DNA of 64,000 nucleotides from an uncultured Bacteroidota bacterium (lineage in GTDB: Bacteria > Bacteroidota > Bacteroidia > Flavobacteriales > Flavobacteriaceae). A program made the position numbers and the translations under genes. This document shows, in pieces, positions 9,990-21,965 of the stretch. The notes under the pieces are model-generated. The model did no database searches. It was not told where the DNA came from and saw nothing but the letters and a program-made list of their open reading frames with translations. How positions within the stretch are numbered: the first letter of the stretch is position 1; each line of letters starts with the position of its first letter. The stretch lies in the NCBI GenBank assembly GCA_902512755.1, contig CABXKB010000005.1, forward strand, positions 1 to 64,000, read 5' to 3'.

Positions 9990-11024
9990 TTGAAAAATAT
10001 CTTTTATTTCACAATCAAATATCTACTGAGATATTATAATCAAATTTTTTTTAGAGAAATTAAAGTATATGGATATGAAAATATTCCAGCTGATGGTGGA
10101 GTATTATTTTCTCCCAATCATCAGGGAGCCTTTTTAGACCCCCTATTAGTAGGATCAATGACGCCAAAAAAAATAACCTCTTTAACTAGAAGTGATGTTT
10201 TTGGAGGACCTTTGCAGTGGTTTTTAGATGCTTTTCAAATGTTACCTATATATCGTATTCGTAATGGATATAGCAATCTTAAAAAAAACGATGAGATTTT
10301 TGAAAAGTGTTATAAAATATTGGGAAAAGGAAAATTTTTATTGATGTTTTCTGAAGGTGGACATCATGATGAGTATTTTCTTCAGCGTCTCTCCAAGGGA
10401 AGTAGTCGATTAGCTTATAACGCCCAACTTGAAAATCTAGGAAAGAAAATATATTTGCAACCCATGGGTTTGAATTATGGACACCATCGTCAAGTTCGTT
10501 GTGATCTTCATATCGTTTATGGAAAACCAATTGAAATAGCTAAAGAAATTAATTCAAAACTAAGTGAGGCAGAAAATATAAATAAGATAAGAGAAGAACT
10601 TCAGAATCGAATGCGAGATTGTCTATGGCTTCCAGACAAGACAGAAAACTACCAGATTCAAAAAGAACACATAAATCGATTGACGACTATACTTGAGTTT
10701 AAAATGTTAAAAAAAGTACTTGCATCAAATTATGACCAACTTCCGAAAAGAAGAAAACTCTCCTCCACTCGCGGTTTTTTTGCATTATTACTTACTATTC
10801 CAAATTTCATACCCATTTGGATTACAAGAAAGGTAATTGGAAAATTTGATGACGTTGTTTTTATTAGTTCAATGAAATATGCTATGGGTGTGTTTTTCTT
10901 TCCCGTTTGGTGGTTTTTAAGTTCAATTCCCATTGCTTATTCGCTTGGTAACTCTGCTATGACCTATTATCTACTGATTTGTATCTCGACTATTTTTATT
11001 AGACAAAAGATTTTACTATTATAA
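9990..11024 (+). CDS. 1-acyl-sn-glycerol-3-phosphate acyltransferase-like (PlsC domain) membrane protein
   Basis: SPNHQGAFLDPLLVG acyltransferase block; TTG start. Confidence 0.8.
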   Translation: MKNIFYFTIKYLLRYYNQIFFREIKVYGYENIPADGGVLFSPNHQGAFLDPLLVGSMTPKKITSLTRSDVFGGPLQWFLDAFQMLPIYRIRNGYSNLKKNDEIFEKCYKILGKGKFLLMFSEGGHHDEYFLQRLSKGSSRLAYNAQLENLGKKIYLQPMGLNYGHHRQVRCDLHIVYGKPIEIAKEINSKLSEAENINKIREELQNRMRDCLWLPDKTENYQIQKEHINRLTTILEFKMLKKVLASNYDQLPKRRKLSSTRGFFALLLTIPNFIPIWITRKVIGKFDDVVFISSMKYAMGVFFFPVWWFLSSIPIAYSLGNSAMTYYLLICISTIFIRQKILLL

Positions 11025-11189
11025 ATATGATTTTAATAGTTTTTATCTATTTTAATCAATAAAAAGTACAAATAAATATCACATTTTATGAATATTTATA
11101 TTTACAATAGTTTATTATTATTGATTATTAGTTTTTGATAGTTTTTTATTATTTGTTGTGGAATGTTTAAAGATTGCTAAATTTACAAA

Positions 11190-12161
11190 ATGCAAGATGT
11201 TATTATTATTGGTGCAGGTCCAATTGGTCTTGCCTGTGGAATTGAAGCTCAAAAAAAAGGGTTAAAATATCTTATTTTTGATAAGGGATGTCTAGTAAAC
11301 TCTCTTTACAACTACCCTTTAAACATGACATTCTTTTCAACATCAGATAAGCTAGAAATTGGTGGGGTGCCTTTTATCTCTCATAATTCAAAACCGACAA
11401 GGGCTGAAGCTCTTGAATATTATCGTAGAGTTGCATCTCACTGGAATCTGAATCTAAATATGTATGAATCTGTAAATAAGATTGAAAAAACAGAAAGTCA
11501 CTTTAATATTAATACATCAAGAGGAAAATTTAGATCTAAGACAATTGTAATCGCGACCGGATTCTATGATAAACCATTCATGCTTAAAGTCAAAGGTGAA
11601 AACCTGCCTAAGGTTAAACATTATTACACGGAACCACACCCTTATTTTGGAATGGACATTGTTGTCGTAGGTGCAGCAAATTCTGCTGTAGATGTCGCTT
11701 TAGAAACGTATCGGAAGGGAGCAAAAAGTGTAACTATGATTATTCGTGAAAAAGAAATAGGTTCTAATGTTAAATATTGGGCGCGCCCAGATATCGTTAA
11801 TCGTATTGAAGAAGGAAGTGTAAAAGCTCATTATGAAGCTTCAATTACCGAAATTAAAGAAGATGTTGTCTTTTTTAAAGACAAAATGGGTGAACATAAA
11901 ATATCTAATGACTTCGTGTTAGCCATGACAGGGTATGAGCCTAACTTCGATATGTTAGAAGAATTAGGGGTAGAATTTCATAATGATGCTTTTAGAACAC
12001 CGGTGTTCAATGATGAAACTATGGAATCAAATGCAGAAGGAGTATTTCTTGCGGGTGTTGTCTGCGGGGGTTATAAAACAAATAAATGGTTCATCGAGAA
12101 TTCAAGAGAACATGCTTTAACTGTAATGAAAGCAATTGAAACGAAAAAATATTCAAAGTAA
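11190..12161 (+). CDS. ypdA: YpdA-like FAD-dependent (putative bacillithiol disulfide) reductase
   Basis: MQDVIIIGAGPIGLACGIEAQ, VVVGAANSAVDVALE, GVFLAGVVCGGYKTNKWFIENSREHA. Confidence 0.85.
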   Translation: MQDVIIIGAGPIGLACGIEAQKKGLKYLIFDKGCLVNSLYNYPLNMTFFSTSDKLEIGGVPFISHNSKPTRAEALEYYRRVASHWNLNLNMYESVNKIEKTESHFNINTSRGKFRSKTIVIATGFYDKPFMLKVKGENLPKVKHYYTEPHPYFGMDIVVVGAANSAVDVALETYRKGAKSVTMIIREKEIGSNVKYWARPDIVNRIEEGSVKAHYEASITEIKEDVVFFKDKMGEHKISNDFVLAMTGYEPNFDMLEELGVEFHNDAFRTPVFNDETMESNAEGVFLAGVVCGGYKTNKWFIENSREHALTVMKAIETKKYSK

Positions 12162-12193
12162 ATTGATTTTTATATTATTACAAAATCAATTTA
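12159..12193 (+). repeat. 12-bp perfect inverted repeat between ypdA and the GntP-family gene
   Basis: TAAATTGATTTT-tatattattac-AAAATCAATTTA; includes the ypdA stop codon. Confidence 0.6.
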
Positions 12194-12208
12194 TTTATAT
12201 TAGAAGTA

Positions 12209-13549
12209 ATGTTATTTTCTCTTTTTAGTATTTTCATTGCTATCCTTTGGATTGTAATTGGGACTTCAAAAGCAAAACTTCATCCTTTTTTAGTATTATT
12301 TAGTGCTGCTTTTTTATTAGCATTTCTTCTTAGTATTCCCCCGACCGAAAGCTTGACGCTTATCAAAAATGGCTTTGGAAACATTGTCCAAAATATTGGT
12401 TTGCTTATCCTATTTGGTACAATAATTGGGGTTGCTCTAGAGGAATCAAATGGCACTTTAGCCATTGCTCAAGGAATTTTGAAACACCTTGATCGATTGC
12501 CGTTGCCTTATGCCATAAGCTGTATCGGATATCTGGTTTCTATTCCTGTCTTTTGTGACGCAGCTTTTGTTATCCTCTCACATTTAAATAAAACCTTATC
12601 CAAAAAAACAAAGACCCCACTGATAGGGCTTACGGTTGCCTTGTCTACTGGTCTATTTGCACCTCACGTTTTGGTCCCTCCAACTCCAGGTCCTTTAGCG
12701 GCTGCGTCAAATCTTCAACTAGAAAATATTTTATTGTTGATCTGTCTAGGAGGTATTATTGCGTTTATTCTTATCATTGTAGGTGGTGCTTATGGGAACT
12801 ATCTTGTAAAAAAAAATAAATACACTTTTGAAGAAGAACAAGGCCAAAGTGAAAGAGAAATAAATACATTCACTCCAAACTTTACTTCAGCAATCTTACC
12901 CATTTTAGTTCCAATAATTTTAATGGGGCTTGGTGCTTTAATTAAAATCTTACCTTCTGATTTTGCAATAAAAGAATTCTTAAGTCTAATAACCCAACCC
13001 ACTTTTGCTTTAGGGATTGGAATGCTTTTTGCTTTTTCCTTGACAACAAATAACAGTAAGAATTTTATTAATAAATCAATAAAAAAAGGTGTTATTCAAG
13101 CATCGCCAATTCTAATCATAACAGGAATGGGGGGCTCTTTAGGAAGCATAATTCAAACAATTCCTCTTCAAGACTTTGCAAAAGATATTTCTTCTTTTGA
13201 GGCTCTTGGCATATTAATTCCCTTTGGAATTGCTGCCTTACTAAAAACAGCCCAAGGGTCATCAACAGTAGCCATCATAACAACATCATCTATTGTTTTC
13301 CCTTTATTACCTTTACTAAATCTAGATAGTGAACTTGGTAAAGTTTGGGTCATCATGTCACTTGGCGTAGGGTCAATGACTGTTTCACATGCAAATGACT
13401 CCTACTTCTGGATTGTTTCTCAAATGAGTGGAATGGATGTAAAAACAGCCTACAGAACACATACAATGGGCACATTACTCCAAGGATTTGTTGGATTTTT
13501 TGTAGTATTTGCAGGATATTCTTTATGGAGGCTTTTTTTAAGCCTTTAG
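12209..13549 (+). CDS. GntP-family gluconate:H+ symporter-like permease
   Basis: Multi-TM; PHVLVPPTPGPLAAA and TAQGSSTVAIITTSS motifs. Confidence 0.88.
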   Translation: MLFSLFSIFIAILWIVIGTSKAKLHPFLVLFSAAFLLAFLLSIPPTESLTLIKNGFGNIVQNIGLLILFGTIIGVALEESNGTLAIAQGILKHLDRLPLPYAISCIGYLVSIPVFCDAAFVILSHLNKTLSKKTKTPLIGLTVALSTGLFAPHVLVPPTPGPLAAASNLQLENILLLICLGGIIAFILIIVGGAYGNYLVKKNKYTFEEEQGQSEREINTFTPNFTSAILPILVPIILMGLGALIKILPSDFAIKEFLSLITQPTFALGIGMLFAFSLTTNNSKNFINKSIKKGVIQASPILIITGMGGSLGSIIQTIPLQDFAKDISSFEALGILIPFGIAALLKTAQGSSTVAIITTSSIVFPLLPLLNLDSELGKVWVIMSLGVGSMTVSHANDSYFWIVSQMSGMDVKTAYRTHTMGTLLQGFVGFFVVFAGYSLWRLFLSL

Positions 13550-15375
13550 TATGAAGAGTATATTAATTCAAGCTTTACCTTTTTGTCATTTAGGGCAGAG
13601 GATGGATGTGAGCCAATCAGGACGGCACCTAGAGGGTTTAATGTAGCTGCTAATGGATAATTAAGGGTTTCTATATCCATAGCTTTTCTAGCTTTAATTG
13701 ATATTGAATTTTCTATATCGGCAGTGACCACTAATCCTAAATCATAATTCAAAGAGTCGTTTCTAATAATATTTGAAATATGATTTGTCAAATTAAACTT
13801 ATAGCGATAGGGATTATTATTTTCATCTAATTCTAAAATTCCTCCAAAATTTTGTTTGTTGGAATTTGTTCCGAAATTAGATACAGAAGCATCAATACTA
13901 TAGTCTGATAAAGGGGACCCCGACTCATAATTAAATAAATACAGTCTTTTCGCAATAAGCGATTCCAGAGAAGCCGTTTCTGGGTCAATATAGAATATAA
14001 GATTTGCCTCGTTAATCAAAAAACTTTCAGTTCTTATATCTTCTAAAAATTGATTTGAGTCAGGATTTTTATCAGCGAACAATCGAATTTTTCCATGTAG
14101 ACGACTACTTTGTACGAACAACTTATCAGTAGGCACATTATTTTTTGATGATGCGATACGTTGTTCAATAGCTGCTTCAAAAGCAGAATTTTTCAAAGTA
14201 TTTATTTGAGTTCCACCTAGGCTTAGAGATAGTTCTCTTTCCACCTTATTTACCACATCATCTGTCAAGTCGTCTAAAGTTCCCTGAGTGTCGTAATCGT
14301 CAAATTCATATAAAATTTTAATCTCTGCACCTTGAAGGTCAAGAAGCATATATAAATCATCTGAAAAATTATCAGCCCTAATTACTAGGCCTCGCATTGA
14401 TTGATTGAAAGCTTCGTTTCCTGATAGTGCATCAGTTCCTTCTAAATCAATAAGCCTTTTTTGAAAAAAATTTGGGTCTAAAGGAATGTTAAGACGAGGA
14501 GACAATCTTGTTTCTACCTGGGTTGTCTCGTCGACTTCAGGCGTATCAGGATCATCTTCTTTGAAATTAATGCGAATTTCATCAAAATCTAGGGAAATTT
14601 TTTGGTTAAAAAGAGTTGATCCTATATATCCTTCATCAAAATAATCTCGATTTGAATAATAGATTTGAGCTGACTCAAAATTAGTAGTAGGGTCAAGGTT
14701 TCCTAGGTAATAAGTTAATTCATAAACTTGAAGATCAAAATCAGCATTGCCGTTACCGTATAAAGAGTCAATTTGATACTCACGATTTTGAGGCTGATAG
14801 GTTTCATTATCATCGTCATTATGATCTAGAATTCCATCTCCATCACTGTCTGAACTTAAAGGGTCTAGGCCTGATTGAAACTCTACGATATCTGTTAGTT
14901 CGTCTCCATCGGAATTACTATCTGGATCATTAGGGTCAGCATCGAGAGAGTCAATTACCCCATCATTGTCTGAATCATTTGTATTGGAAAAAAAAGGTAT
15001 TTCTAGATAAACTTGCTTAACTGTTTCGTTTTCTTGAATAAGGTTTATGTCTGTTTGATCTTCTTGATCTTCAAAACGCTGCCTTATGTTGCCAAAAATA
15101 GGATCGGATACTATATTAAGCTGAGTAATAATGCTTGCCTCTGCTTTGCCAAAAACAGGGTGGTTTATTAACCCTAATTGGCCAAGAGGTTGCCTGTTAG
15201 ATTGAACTTCTCCTGTACCTTCTTGAAAGGTAAAAGCGGGAACTGTTCTAGAATTTGTTTCTAAAGTAAGATCTGACAATAAAGTTTCACCGATAGGATA
15301 ATAATCTTGATTACAAGATATAAATAGTAATAAAGCAATAGTTCTTATAAAAAAATGATATGAAAGCCGTTTCAA
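13546..15375 (-). CDS. DUF4270 family lipoprotein with thrombospondin type-3-like repeats
   Basis: Lipobox LLFISCNQ; N-terminal layout of DUF4270; DSDNDGVIDSLDADPNDPDSNSDGDELTDIVEFQSGLDPLSSDSDGDGILDHNDDD. Confidence 0.75.
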   Translation of the reverse strand: MKRLSYHFFIRTIALLLFISCNQDYYPIGETLLSDLTLETNSRTVPAFTFQEGTGEVQSNRQPLGQLGLINHPVFGKAEASIITQLNIVSDPIFGNIRQRFEDQEDQTDINLIQENETVKQVYLEIPFFSNTNDSDNDGVIDSLDADPNDPDSNSDGDELTDIVEFQSGLDPLSSDSDGDGILDHNDDDNETYQPQNREYQIDSLYGNGNADFDLQVYELTYYLGNLDPTTNFESAQIYYSNRDYFDEGYIGSTLFNQKISLDFDEIRINFKEDDPDTPEVDETTQVETRLSPRLNIPLDPNFFQKRLIDLEGTDALSGNEAFNQSMRGLVIRADNFSDDLYMLLDLQGAEIKILYEFDDYDTQGTLDDLTDDVVNKVERELSLSLGGTQINTLKNSAFEAAIEQRIASSKNNVPTDKLFVQSSRLHGKIRLFADKNPDSNQFLEDIRTESFLINEANLIFYIDPETASLESLIAKRLYLFNYESGSPLSDYSIDASVSNFGTNSNKQNFGGILELDENNNPYRYKFNLTNHISNIIRNDSLNYDLGLVVTADIENSISIKARKAMDIETLNYPLAATLNPLGAVLIGSHPSSALNDKKVKLELIYSSY

Positions 15376-15386
15376 AAGTTTAGCTA

Positions 15387-16187
15387 TTAAAGTTTATTGT
15401 TATAAAATTCAATATATGTTTCCTCATCTTTGGATTGGGAAAAGTCTAAATATGGTTTTTTACTGTCTTTTATTTCTTTAATTACTGTGTCAGGAAGATT
15501 TTCAGAGGAAATAATAATACCATCAGAATGAGTAACAGCTAGCTTGGAAAGTCCGTCAAAATTAGCTTTTTTTAAATTTTCAATATATTGATTATCAATT
15601 TTATCAAAAGCAACCTTTTCAAAAAACTTATCTGATATAGTTCCGTCAAAATTAGACTCATAAATAGAACTTACAATTTTACTTTCTGTAAATAGTGGTT
15701 CATCTGCAAAATATGATTTTAAATAAACTGGAAATAAATTTGTAAACCATCCATGAAGATGGATTACATCAGGAGACCAATTTAATTTTTTAACAGTTTC
15801 GATAACTCCTTTAGTAAAAAAAATCATCCTTTCGTCATTGTCCTTAAAAATCTTCCCCTTATCATCATGAAGTATTGCTCTTCGTTTAAAATACTCTTCA
15901 TTGTCAATGAAATAAACTTGCATGCGTTCTTTGGGAATGGAAGCCACTTTAATAATTAATGGCATATCCATATCATTAATGACTAAGTTCATCCCGGAAA
16001 GGCGAATTACTTCATGTAATTGATGCCTCCTTTCATTAATTAAACCATAACGAGGCATAAAAATGCGTGTTTGACCACCATGTTCATTTATTGCCTTTGG
16101 AATTTGAAATGAATTTCTTGCTTGTTCCGTTTGAGGAAGATATGGAATAACCTCCGAGGAAATGATTAATATTTTTTTGTCTTTCAT
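15387..16187 (-). CDS. Short glycogen/starch synthase-like protein (GT5 N-terminal domain only)
   Basis: KILIISSEVIPYLPQTEQARNSFQIPKAINEHGGQTRIFMPRYG...DVIHLHGWFTNLFPVYLK; 266 aa. Confidence 0.8.
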   Translation of the reverse strand: MKDKKILIISSEVIPYLPQTEQARNSFQIPKAINEHGGQTRIFMPRYGLINERRHQLHEVIRLSGMNLVINDMDMPLIIKVASIPKERMQVYFIDNEEYFKRRAILHDDKGKIFKDNDERMIFFTKGVIETVKKLNWSPDVIHLHGWFTNLFPVYLKSYFADEPLFTESKIVSSIYESNFDGTISDKFFEKVAFDKIDNQYIENLKKANFDGLSKLAVTHSDGIIISSENLPDTVIKEIKDSKKPYLDFSQSKDEETYIEFYNNKL

Positions 16188-16284
16188 AAACTAATTTTCC
16201 ATGGGAAAAAGTCTTGCAAAAATACAAAATTAATAGACATATAGTTAAAAACTAACTACTTTAGCTACGTTAATGACATCCTAA

Positions 16285-17127
16285 ATGTTGACGTTTAAAA
16301 CCTCCAAAGAAATTCGAGCATACTTTAAATCAAGATCTAAAAGTATTGGTCTTGTTCCAACAATGGGTGCTTTACACTCCGGACATCTTTCTTTAGCGAA
16401 AAAGGCATGTGCTGAAAATGATTATGTGGTAATAAGTGTTTATGTAAATCCAACGCAATTTAACCATAAAATAGATTTAGAAAGCTATCCTTCAAATATT
16501 AATAGTGACAAGGTATTGCTAGATCCTTATTCTGATCAAATTATTTTTTACACCCCTGATCATAAAGACTTATATCCAGGAAAAATTCAAAGTAAATCAT
16601 ATAATTTCGGTTCAATAACAGCTCATATGGAGGGTCTATTTCGTCCAGGCCATTTTGATGGAGTAGCTACTGTTGTAGAGGCTCTTTTTAAAAATATTCA
16701 ACCTAAAAAAGCGTATTTTGGAGAAAAAGATTTTCAGCAGTTACAAATGATTAAGAATCTAAACGCCCAAAAAAAAATGAATGTTACAATTGTAAGCTGC
16801 CCAATTGTTCGAGAAAATGATGGCCTTGCAATGAGTTCAAGAAATTTACTACTGAGCCCTGAGCAACGAAAAGCTGCACCTGTAATTTACGCTACGCTCC
16901 AAACTTTGAATAAAAAAAATCTAAAATCCGATGTTTCTCTTATGAATCGTTTTTTTAAAAAACAAGTTGAACAACATTGCTTAAAAGTAGAGTACTTTTT
17001 TGTGGCTTCTATTAATGATTTAATTCCTGTTTCTAAATTAGAATTAAATAAAAAGTATCGGTTTTTTGTTGCTGTTTTTGCTGGAAAAACCAGGTTAATT
17101 GATACCATCGAATTAGACAGAATATAA
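16285..17127 (+). CDS. panC: Pantoate--beta-alanine ligase
   Basis: LVPTMGALHSGHLSLAKKA, GEKDFQQLQMI, LAMSSRN. Confidence 0.95.
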   Translation: MLTFKTSKEIRAYFKSRSKSIGLVPTMGALHSGHLSLAKKACAENDYVVISVYVNPTQFNHKIDLESYPSNINSDKVLLDPYSDQIIFYTPDHKDLYPGKIQSKSYNFGSITAHMEGLFRPGHFDGVATVVEALFKNIQPKKAYFGEKDFQQLQMIKNLNAQKKMNVTIVSCPIVRENDGLAMSSRNLLLSPEQRKAAPVIYATLQTLNKKNLKSDVSLMNRFFKKQVEQHCLKVEYFFVASINDLIPVSKLELNKKYRFFVAVFAGKTRLIDTIELDRI

Positions 17128-17139
17128 TACCTTTGAATA

Positions 17140-17490
17140 ATGTTAATTGAAATTCTTAAATCTAAAATTCATCGTATTTCCGTAACCGATGCTGACCTAA
17201 ATTATATTGGTAGCATTACACTGGATAAAAAATTAATTGATGCTGCAAATCTAATTGTAGGTGAAAAAGTTCAAATTGTCAATGTCAATAATGGAGAGAG
17301 ACTTGAAACATATGTTATAGAGGGTTCAGAAGGAAGTGGAGAAGTCGCTATTAATGGCCCTGCTGCCCGTAAAGTTCAAAAAGGAGACATCATCATCATA
17401 ATTAGCTATGCTCAGATGGAGACAGAAAACGCCAAAGCATTTAAACCCACATTGGTTTTTCCTAACGAATTGACAAACCAACTTGATTAA
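17140..17490 (+). CDS. panD: Aspartate 1-decarboxylase
   Basis: [23 protein letters not shown] (Gly-Ser self-cleavage site), [20 protein letters not shown]. Confidence 0.95.
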   Translation: MLIEILKSKIHRISVTDADLNYIGSITLDKKLIDAANLIVGEKVQIVNVNNGERLETYVIEGSEGSGEVAINGPAARKVQKGDIIIIISYAQMETENAKAFKPTLVFPNELTNQLD

Positions 17491-18463
17491 GACTTTGAAA
17501 CAATTAAAATCTTCGATTAAAGTTCTAATTCCTATAACGATTGGAGTTTTCTTTATTTATTTAATGTTAATTGCTACGACTCTTGAAGATAGGAGGCTAA
17601 TCTTCAGTTACATTAAAAATGCTGATTTTCGCTATATAATGCTTTCTGTTTTATTTGGAATATTGAGTCATCTTTCAAGGGCTTATCGATGGAAATTTTT
17701 GTTGGCACCTATGGGCTATAAGCCTCGTTTTATTAACTCTACTTTGGCTGTTCTAATTGCTTATATTGCTAACCTAGGAATTCCTAGATCTGGTGAAATA
17801 CTTAGAGCTACAACATTAAGTTCTTATGAAAAAATTCCTTTTGAAAAATTATTTGGAACAATAATTGCCGAGCGTTTGGTTGACTTAATCTTTCTTTTTG
17901 GATTCATCCTTTTAGCTTTAAGCTTGCAATATGATTTAATCTTGCAGGTTCTTAAAAAAAAACAAATCTCGTCATCAACTATTATACTTGCTTCTGTATC
18001 AACTCTTCTTCTTTTTTTTGGTCTTCGATACTTTTTAAAAAATAATCATTCCAGGCCAATCAATAAGATAAAAGTTTTTTTTAAAGGGCTTGCCGAAGGG
18101 GTTTTAAGTTTTAAATCCATGAATAATAAAGGTGCGTTCATCTTACACACAGTTTTTATCTGGATCATGTATGTTGCAATGTTTTATGTAATTAAATGGA
18201 CCGTGCCAGAGACAGAAAATCTTGGATTAAGCGCTTTATTACCAGCGTTTGTTATTGGAGGGCTAACTATTTCTGCAACAAATGGAGGTATTGGGATTTA
18301 TCCGTTTTCGGTAGCTTTGATGCTCTCTGCTTTTGGAGTTTCTAACGAATCTGGTCTTGCCTTTGGCTGGATAATCTGGACCTCACAAACTCTAATGATT
18401 GTCGTCTTTGGAAGTCTTTCTTTTTTTGTATTACCTTTAGTTAATCGCAAAACTAATCTTTAG
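17483..18463 (+). CDS. Lysylphosphatidylglycerol synthase-type transmembrane (UPF0104) protein
   Basis: Multi-[40 protein letters not shown]. Confidence 0.85.
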   Translation: MIKTLKQLKSSIKVLIPITIGVFFIYLMLIATTLEDRRLIFSYIKNADFRYIMLSVLFGILSHLSRAYRWKFLLAPMGYKPRFINSTLAVLIAYIANLGIPRSGEILRATTLSSYEKIPFEKLFGTIIAERLVDLIFLFGFILLALSLQYDLILQVLKKKQISSSTIILASVSTLLLFFGLRYFLKNNHSRPINKIKVFFKGLAEGVLSFKSMNNKGAFILHTVFIWIMYVAMFYVIKWTVPETENLGLSALLPAFVIGGLTISATNGGIGIYPFSVALMLSAFGVSNESGLAFGWIIWTSQTLMIVVFGSLSFFVLPLVNRKTNL

Positions 18464-18471
18464 ACAAATAC

Positions 18472-19824
18472 ATGGCCAAATTAAAAAAAGCTTTTTTTTG
18501 TCAAAACTGTGGAACTCAACATACAAAATGGCAAGGGAAATGTAACGGCTGTAAAGAATGGAATACTTTAGCAGAAGAACTCTTAACTAAAGAGGCATTA
18601 AAAGATTGGTCCCCAGAAGAAAAAACTAAGGTTTCAAAACCATTACGAATGGATGCCATTGACGTAGATTCTGTCCCAAAAATAAAAACTGGTGATGTTG
18701 AATTAGATCGTGTCTTGGGAGGTGGATTAGTGCCTGGAGTTGTAATTCTTTTAGGTGGGGAGCCTGGAATTGGAAAGTCAACTCTACTATTACAAGTGGC
18801 GCTTCAACTAAAAAAGAAAGTTCTTTATGTCTCTGGAGAAGAAAGTCAACAGCAGATCAAACTTCGCGCATCAAGAATGGGGTTAGCAGAAGATAATTGC
18901 TTTGTTTTAAGCGAAACCCAAACTCAAAGTATTTTTCATCAATTGCAAAACATTCAACCGCAGCTACTAATAATTGATTCTATTCAGACTTTACACAGCA
19001 ACCACATTGAAAGTGGAGCCGGTACTGTTTCTCAAATTCGAACCTCTGCAGCAGAATTAATACAATATGCAAAAACCACAGATATCCCAGTAATATTAGT
19101 AGGACATATTACTAAGGATGGTGCCATTGCAGGTCCAAAGATTCTCGAACACATGGTAGATACTGTTCTTCAGTTTGAAGGAGATCGAAATCACATCTAT
19201 CGTATATTAAGGGCTCAAAAAAATCGCTTTGGCGCTACTTCAGAAATTGGAATCTATGAAATGATTTCGCAGGGCCTCAGACAAGTAAACAATCCTAGTG
19301 AAATATTAATTTCGGAAAAAGAAAGTTCTCTAAGTGGTCACGCTATCGCTGCAACAATAGAAGGCTTACGCCCTCTGATGATTGAAGTTCAGGCCCTAGT
19401 CAGTAGCGCTGTTTATGGAACTCCACAAAGAAGCAGTACCGGATTTAATTCAAAACGATTAAATATGCTTTTGGCTGTTTTAGAAAAAAGAGCTGGGTTT
19501 GCTCTTGGCAGTAAAGATGTTTTTATCAATATAACTGGAGGAATTAGTATTGAGGATCCAGCTTTAGATTTGGCTGTTATTTCAGCTATACTTTCTAGCT
19601 ATCACGATATTCCCATTTCCCAAAAAATTTGTTTTTCAGCGGAAATAGGACTTTCTGGCGAAATAAGACCAATTTCTAAAGTAGATCAACGGATACAAGA
19701 AGCTGAAAAGTTAGGCTTTGAAAACATTGTTATATCTCAATATTCTAAACTAAGTGTGGATCAAAAGTTGATTCAAGTACAACAATTCTCTAAAGTAGAT
19801 AGCCTTGTTAATTTTCTTTTCTAA
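18472..19824 (+). CDS. radA: DNA repair protein RadA
   Basis: CQNCGTQHTKWQGKCNGCKEWNT zinc finger, GGEPGIGKSTLLLQ Walker A, KNRFG motif. Confidence 0.97.
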   Translation: MAKLKKAFFCQNCGTQHTKWQGKCNGCKEWNTLAEELLTKEALKDWSPEEKTKVSKPLRMDAIDVDSVPKIKTGDVELDRVLGGGLVPGVVILLGGEPGIGKSTLLLQVALQLKKKVLYVSGEESQQQIKLRASRMGLAEDNCFVLSETQTQSIFHQLQNIQPQLLIIDSIQTLHSNHIESGAGTVSQIRTSAAELIQYAKTTDIPVILVGHITKDGAIAGPKILEHMVDTVLQFEGDRNHIYRILRAQKNRFGATSEIGIYEMISQGLRQVNNPSEILISEKESSLSGHAIAATIEGLRPLMIEVQALVSSAVYGTPQRSSTGFNSKRLNMLLAVLEKRAGFALGSKDVFINITGGISIEDPALDLAVISAILSSYHDIPISQKICFSAEIGLSGEIRPISKVDQRIQEAEKLGFENIVISQYSKLSVDQKLIQVQQFSKVDSLVNFLF

Positions 19825-19865
19825 CATTAGTTTTTAGAAAAAAGAGCCTATATTAGAGAGGGTAA

Positions 19866-21221
<1,356 letters not shown>

Positions 21222-21224
21222 GTA

Positions 21225-21965
21225 GTGACTAATAAGAAAATCGATACAGTTCATGCTGTCAGTCTAGGCCTTGTTAAGTATGGAGATACTAGTTTGATTT
21301 CAACTTGTTACACTTTGGAATATGGTATGCAATCTTATATGCTTAAAGGCATATTGGCTAAAGGCAATAAAAAAAATTCTAAATCCTTATTTGAGCCACT
21401 TAATCTATTGGAATTACAAGCCCTCAAAAACCCAAAAGACCGTTTAGGTTATGTTAAAGAGGCTAAACTTCACTTTGCATATTCTTCAATTCCTTTTGAT
21501 CTTGGTAAAAAAGCTTTAGTGTTTTTCTTATCAGAAGTATTGCATCAAGTTATTCGTGAAGAACAAGAACCTAATCCGTCTCTTTACCTTTTTATCAAAA
21601 AAAATCTAATCTGGCTAGATACTCAAAATCAGTTAGGTTTATTTCATATTAAAATGATGTTGGATCTTACTAAATTTATTGGGTTTTATCCAAATATAAA
21701 GATCTCAGAAGCTCCTTATTTTGACCTAGAGGCTGGATGTATGAGTTTTGTTAAACCTCCAACTAATTTTATTGAGGAGCCAATAAAAAGTTTTTGGACT
21801 AGACTTTTAGGCATGGCTTTTGATAAAGTTGGAGAAATTAAACTCTCAAAAGAACAAAAAGCTGAACTATTAAACAAAGTCATCTCCTATTTCGAACTAC
21901 ATTTACAACAATTTAAACCTCCAAAATCAACGAAAATACTAAATGAAATTTTTAAAACGTCTTAA
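21225..21965 (+). CDS. recO: DNA repair protein RecO
   Basis: GTG start; AVSLGLVKYGDTSLISTCYTLEYGMQSYMLKGI, OB-fold layout; overlaps the following TonB receptor gene. Confidence 0.85.
   Translation: MTNKKIDTVHAVSLGLVKYGDTSLISTCYTLEYGMQSYMLKGILAKGNKKNSKSLFEPLNLLELQALKNPKDRLGYVKEAKLHFAYSSIPFDLGKKALVFFLSEVLHQVIREEQEPNPSLYLFIKKNLIWLDTQNQLGLFHIKMMLDLTKFIGFYPNIKISEAPYFDLEAGCMSFVKPPTNFIEEPIKSFWTRLLGMAFDKVGEIKLSKEQKAELLNKVISYFELHLQQFKPPKSTKILNEIFKTS

Noticed and set aside
10279-10933. Minus-strand ORFs inside the acyltransferase gene
   Set aside because: Shadow ORFs of a well-supported CDS
15387-16187. Short glgA as a pseudogene
   Set aside because: Intact ORF; similar short GT5 proteins are familiar in Flavobacteriia, so treated as a real gene
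17128-17135. TACCTTTG just upstream of panD as an internal promoter
   Set aside because: Only 4 nt from the panD ATG, with no -33 partner; probably chance
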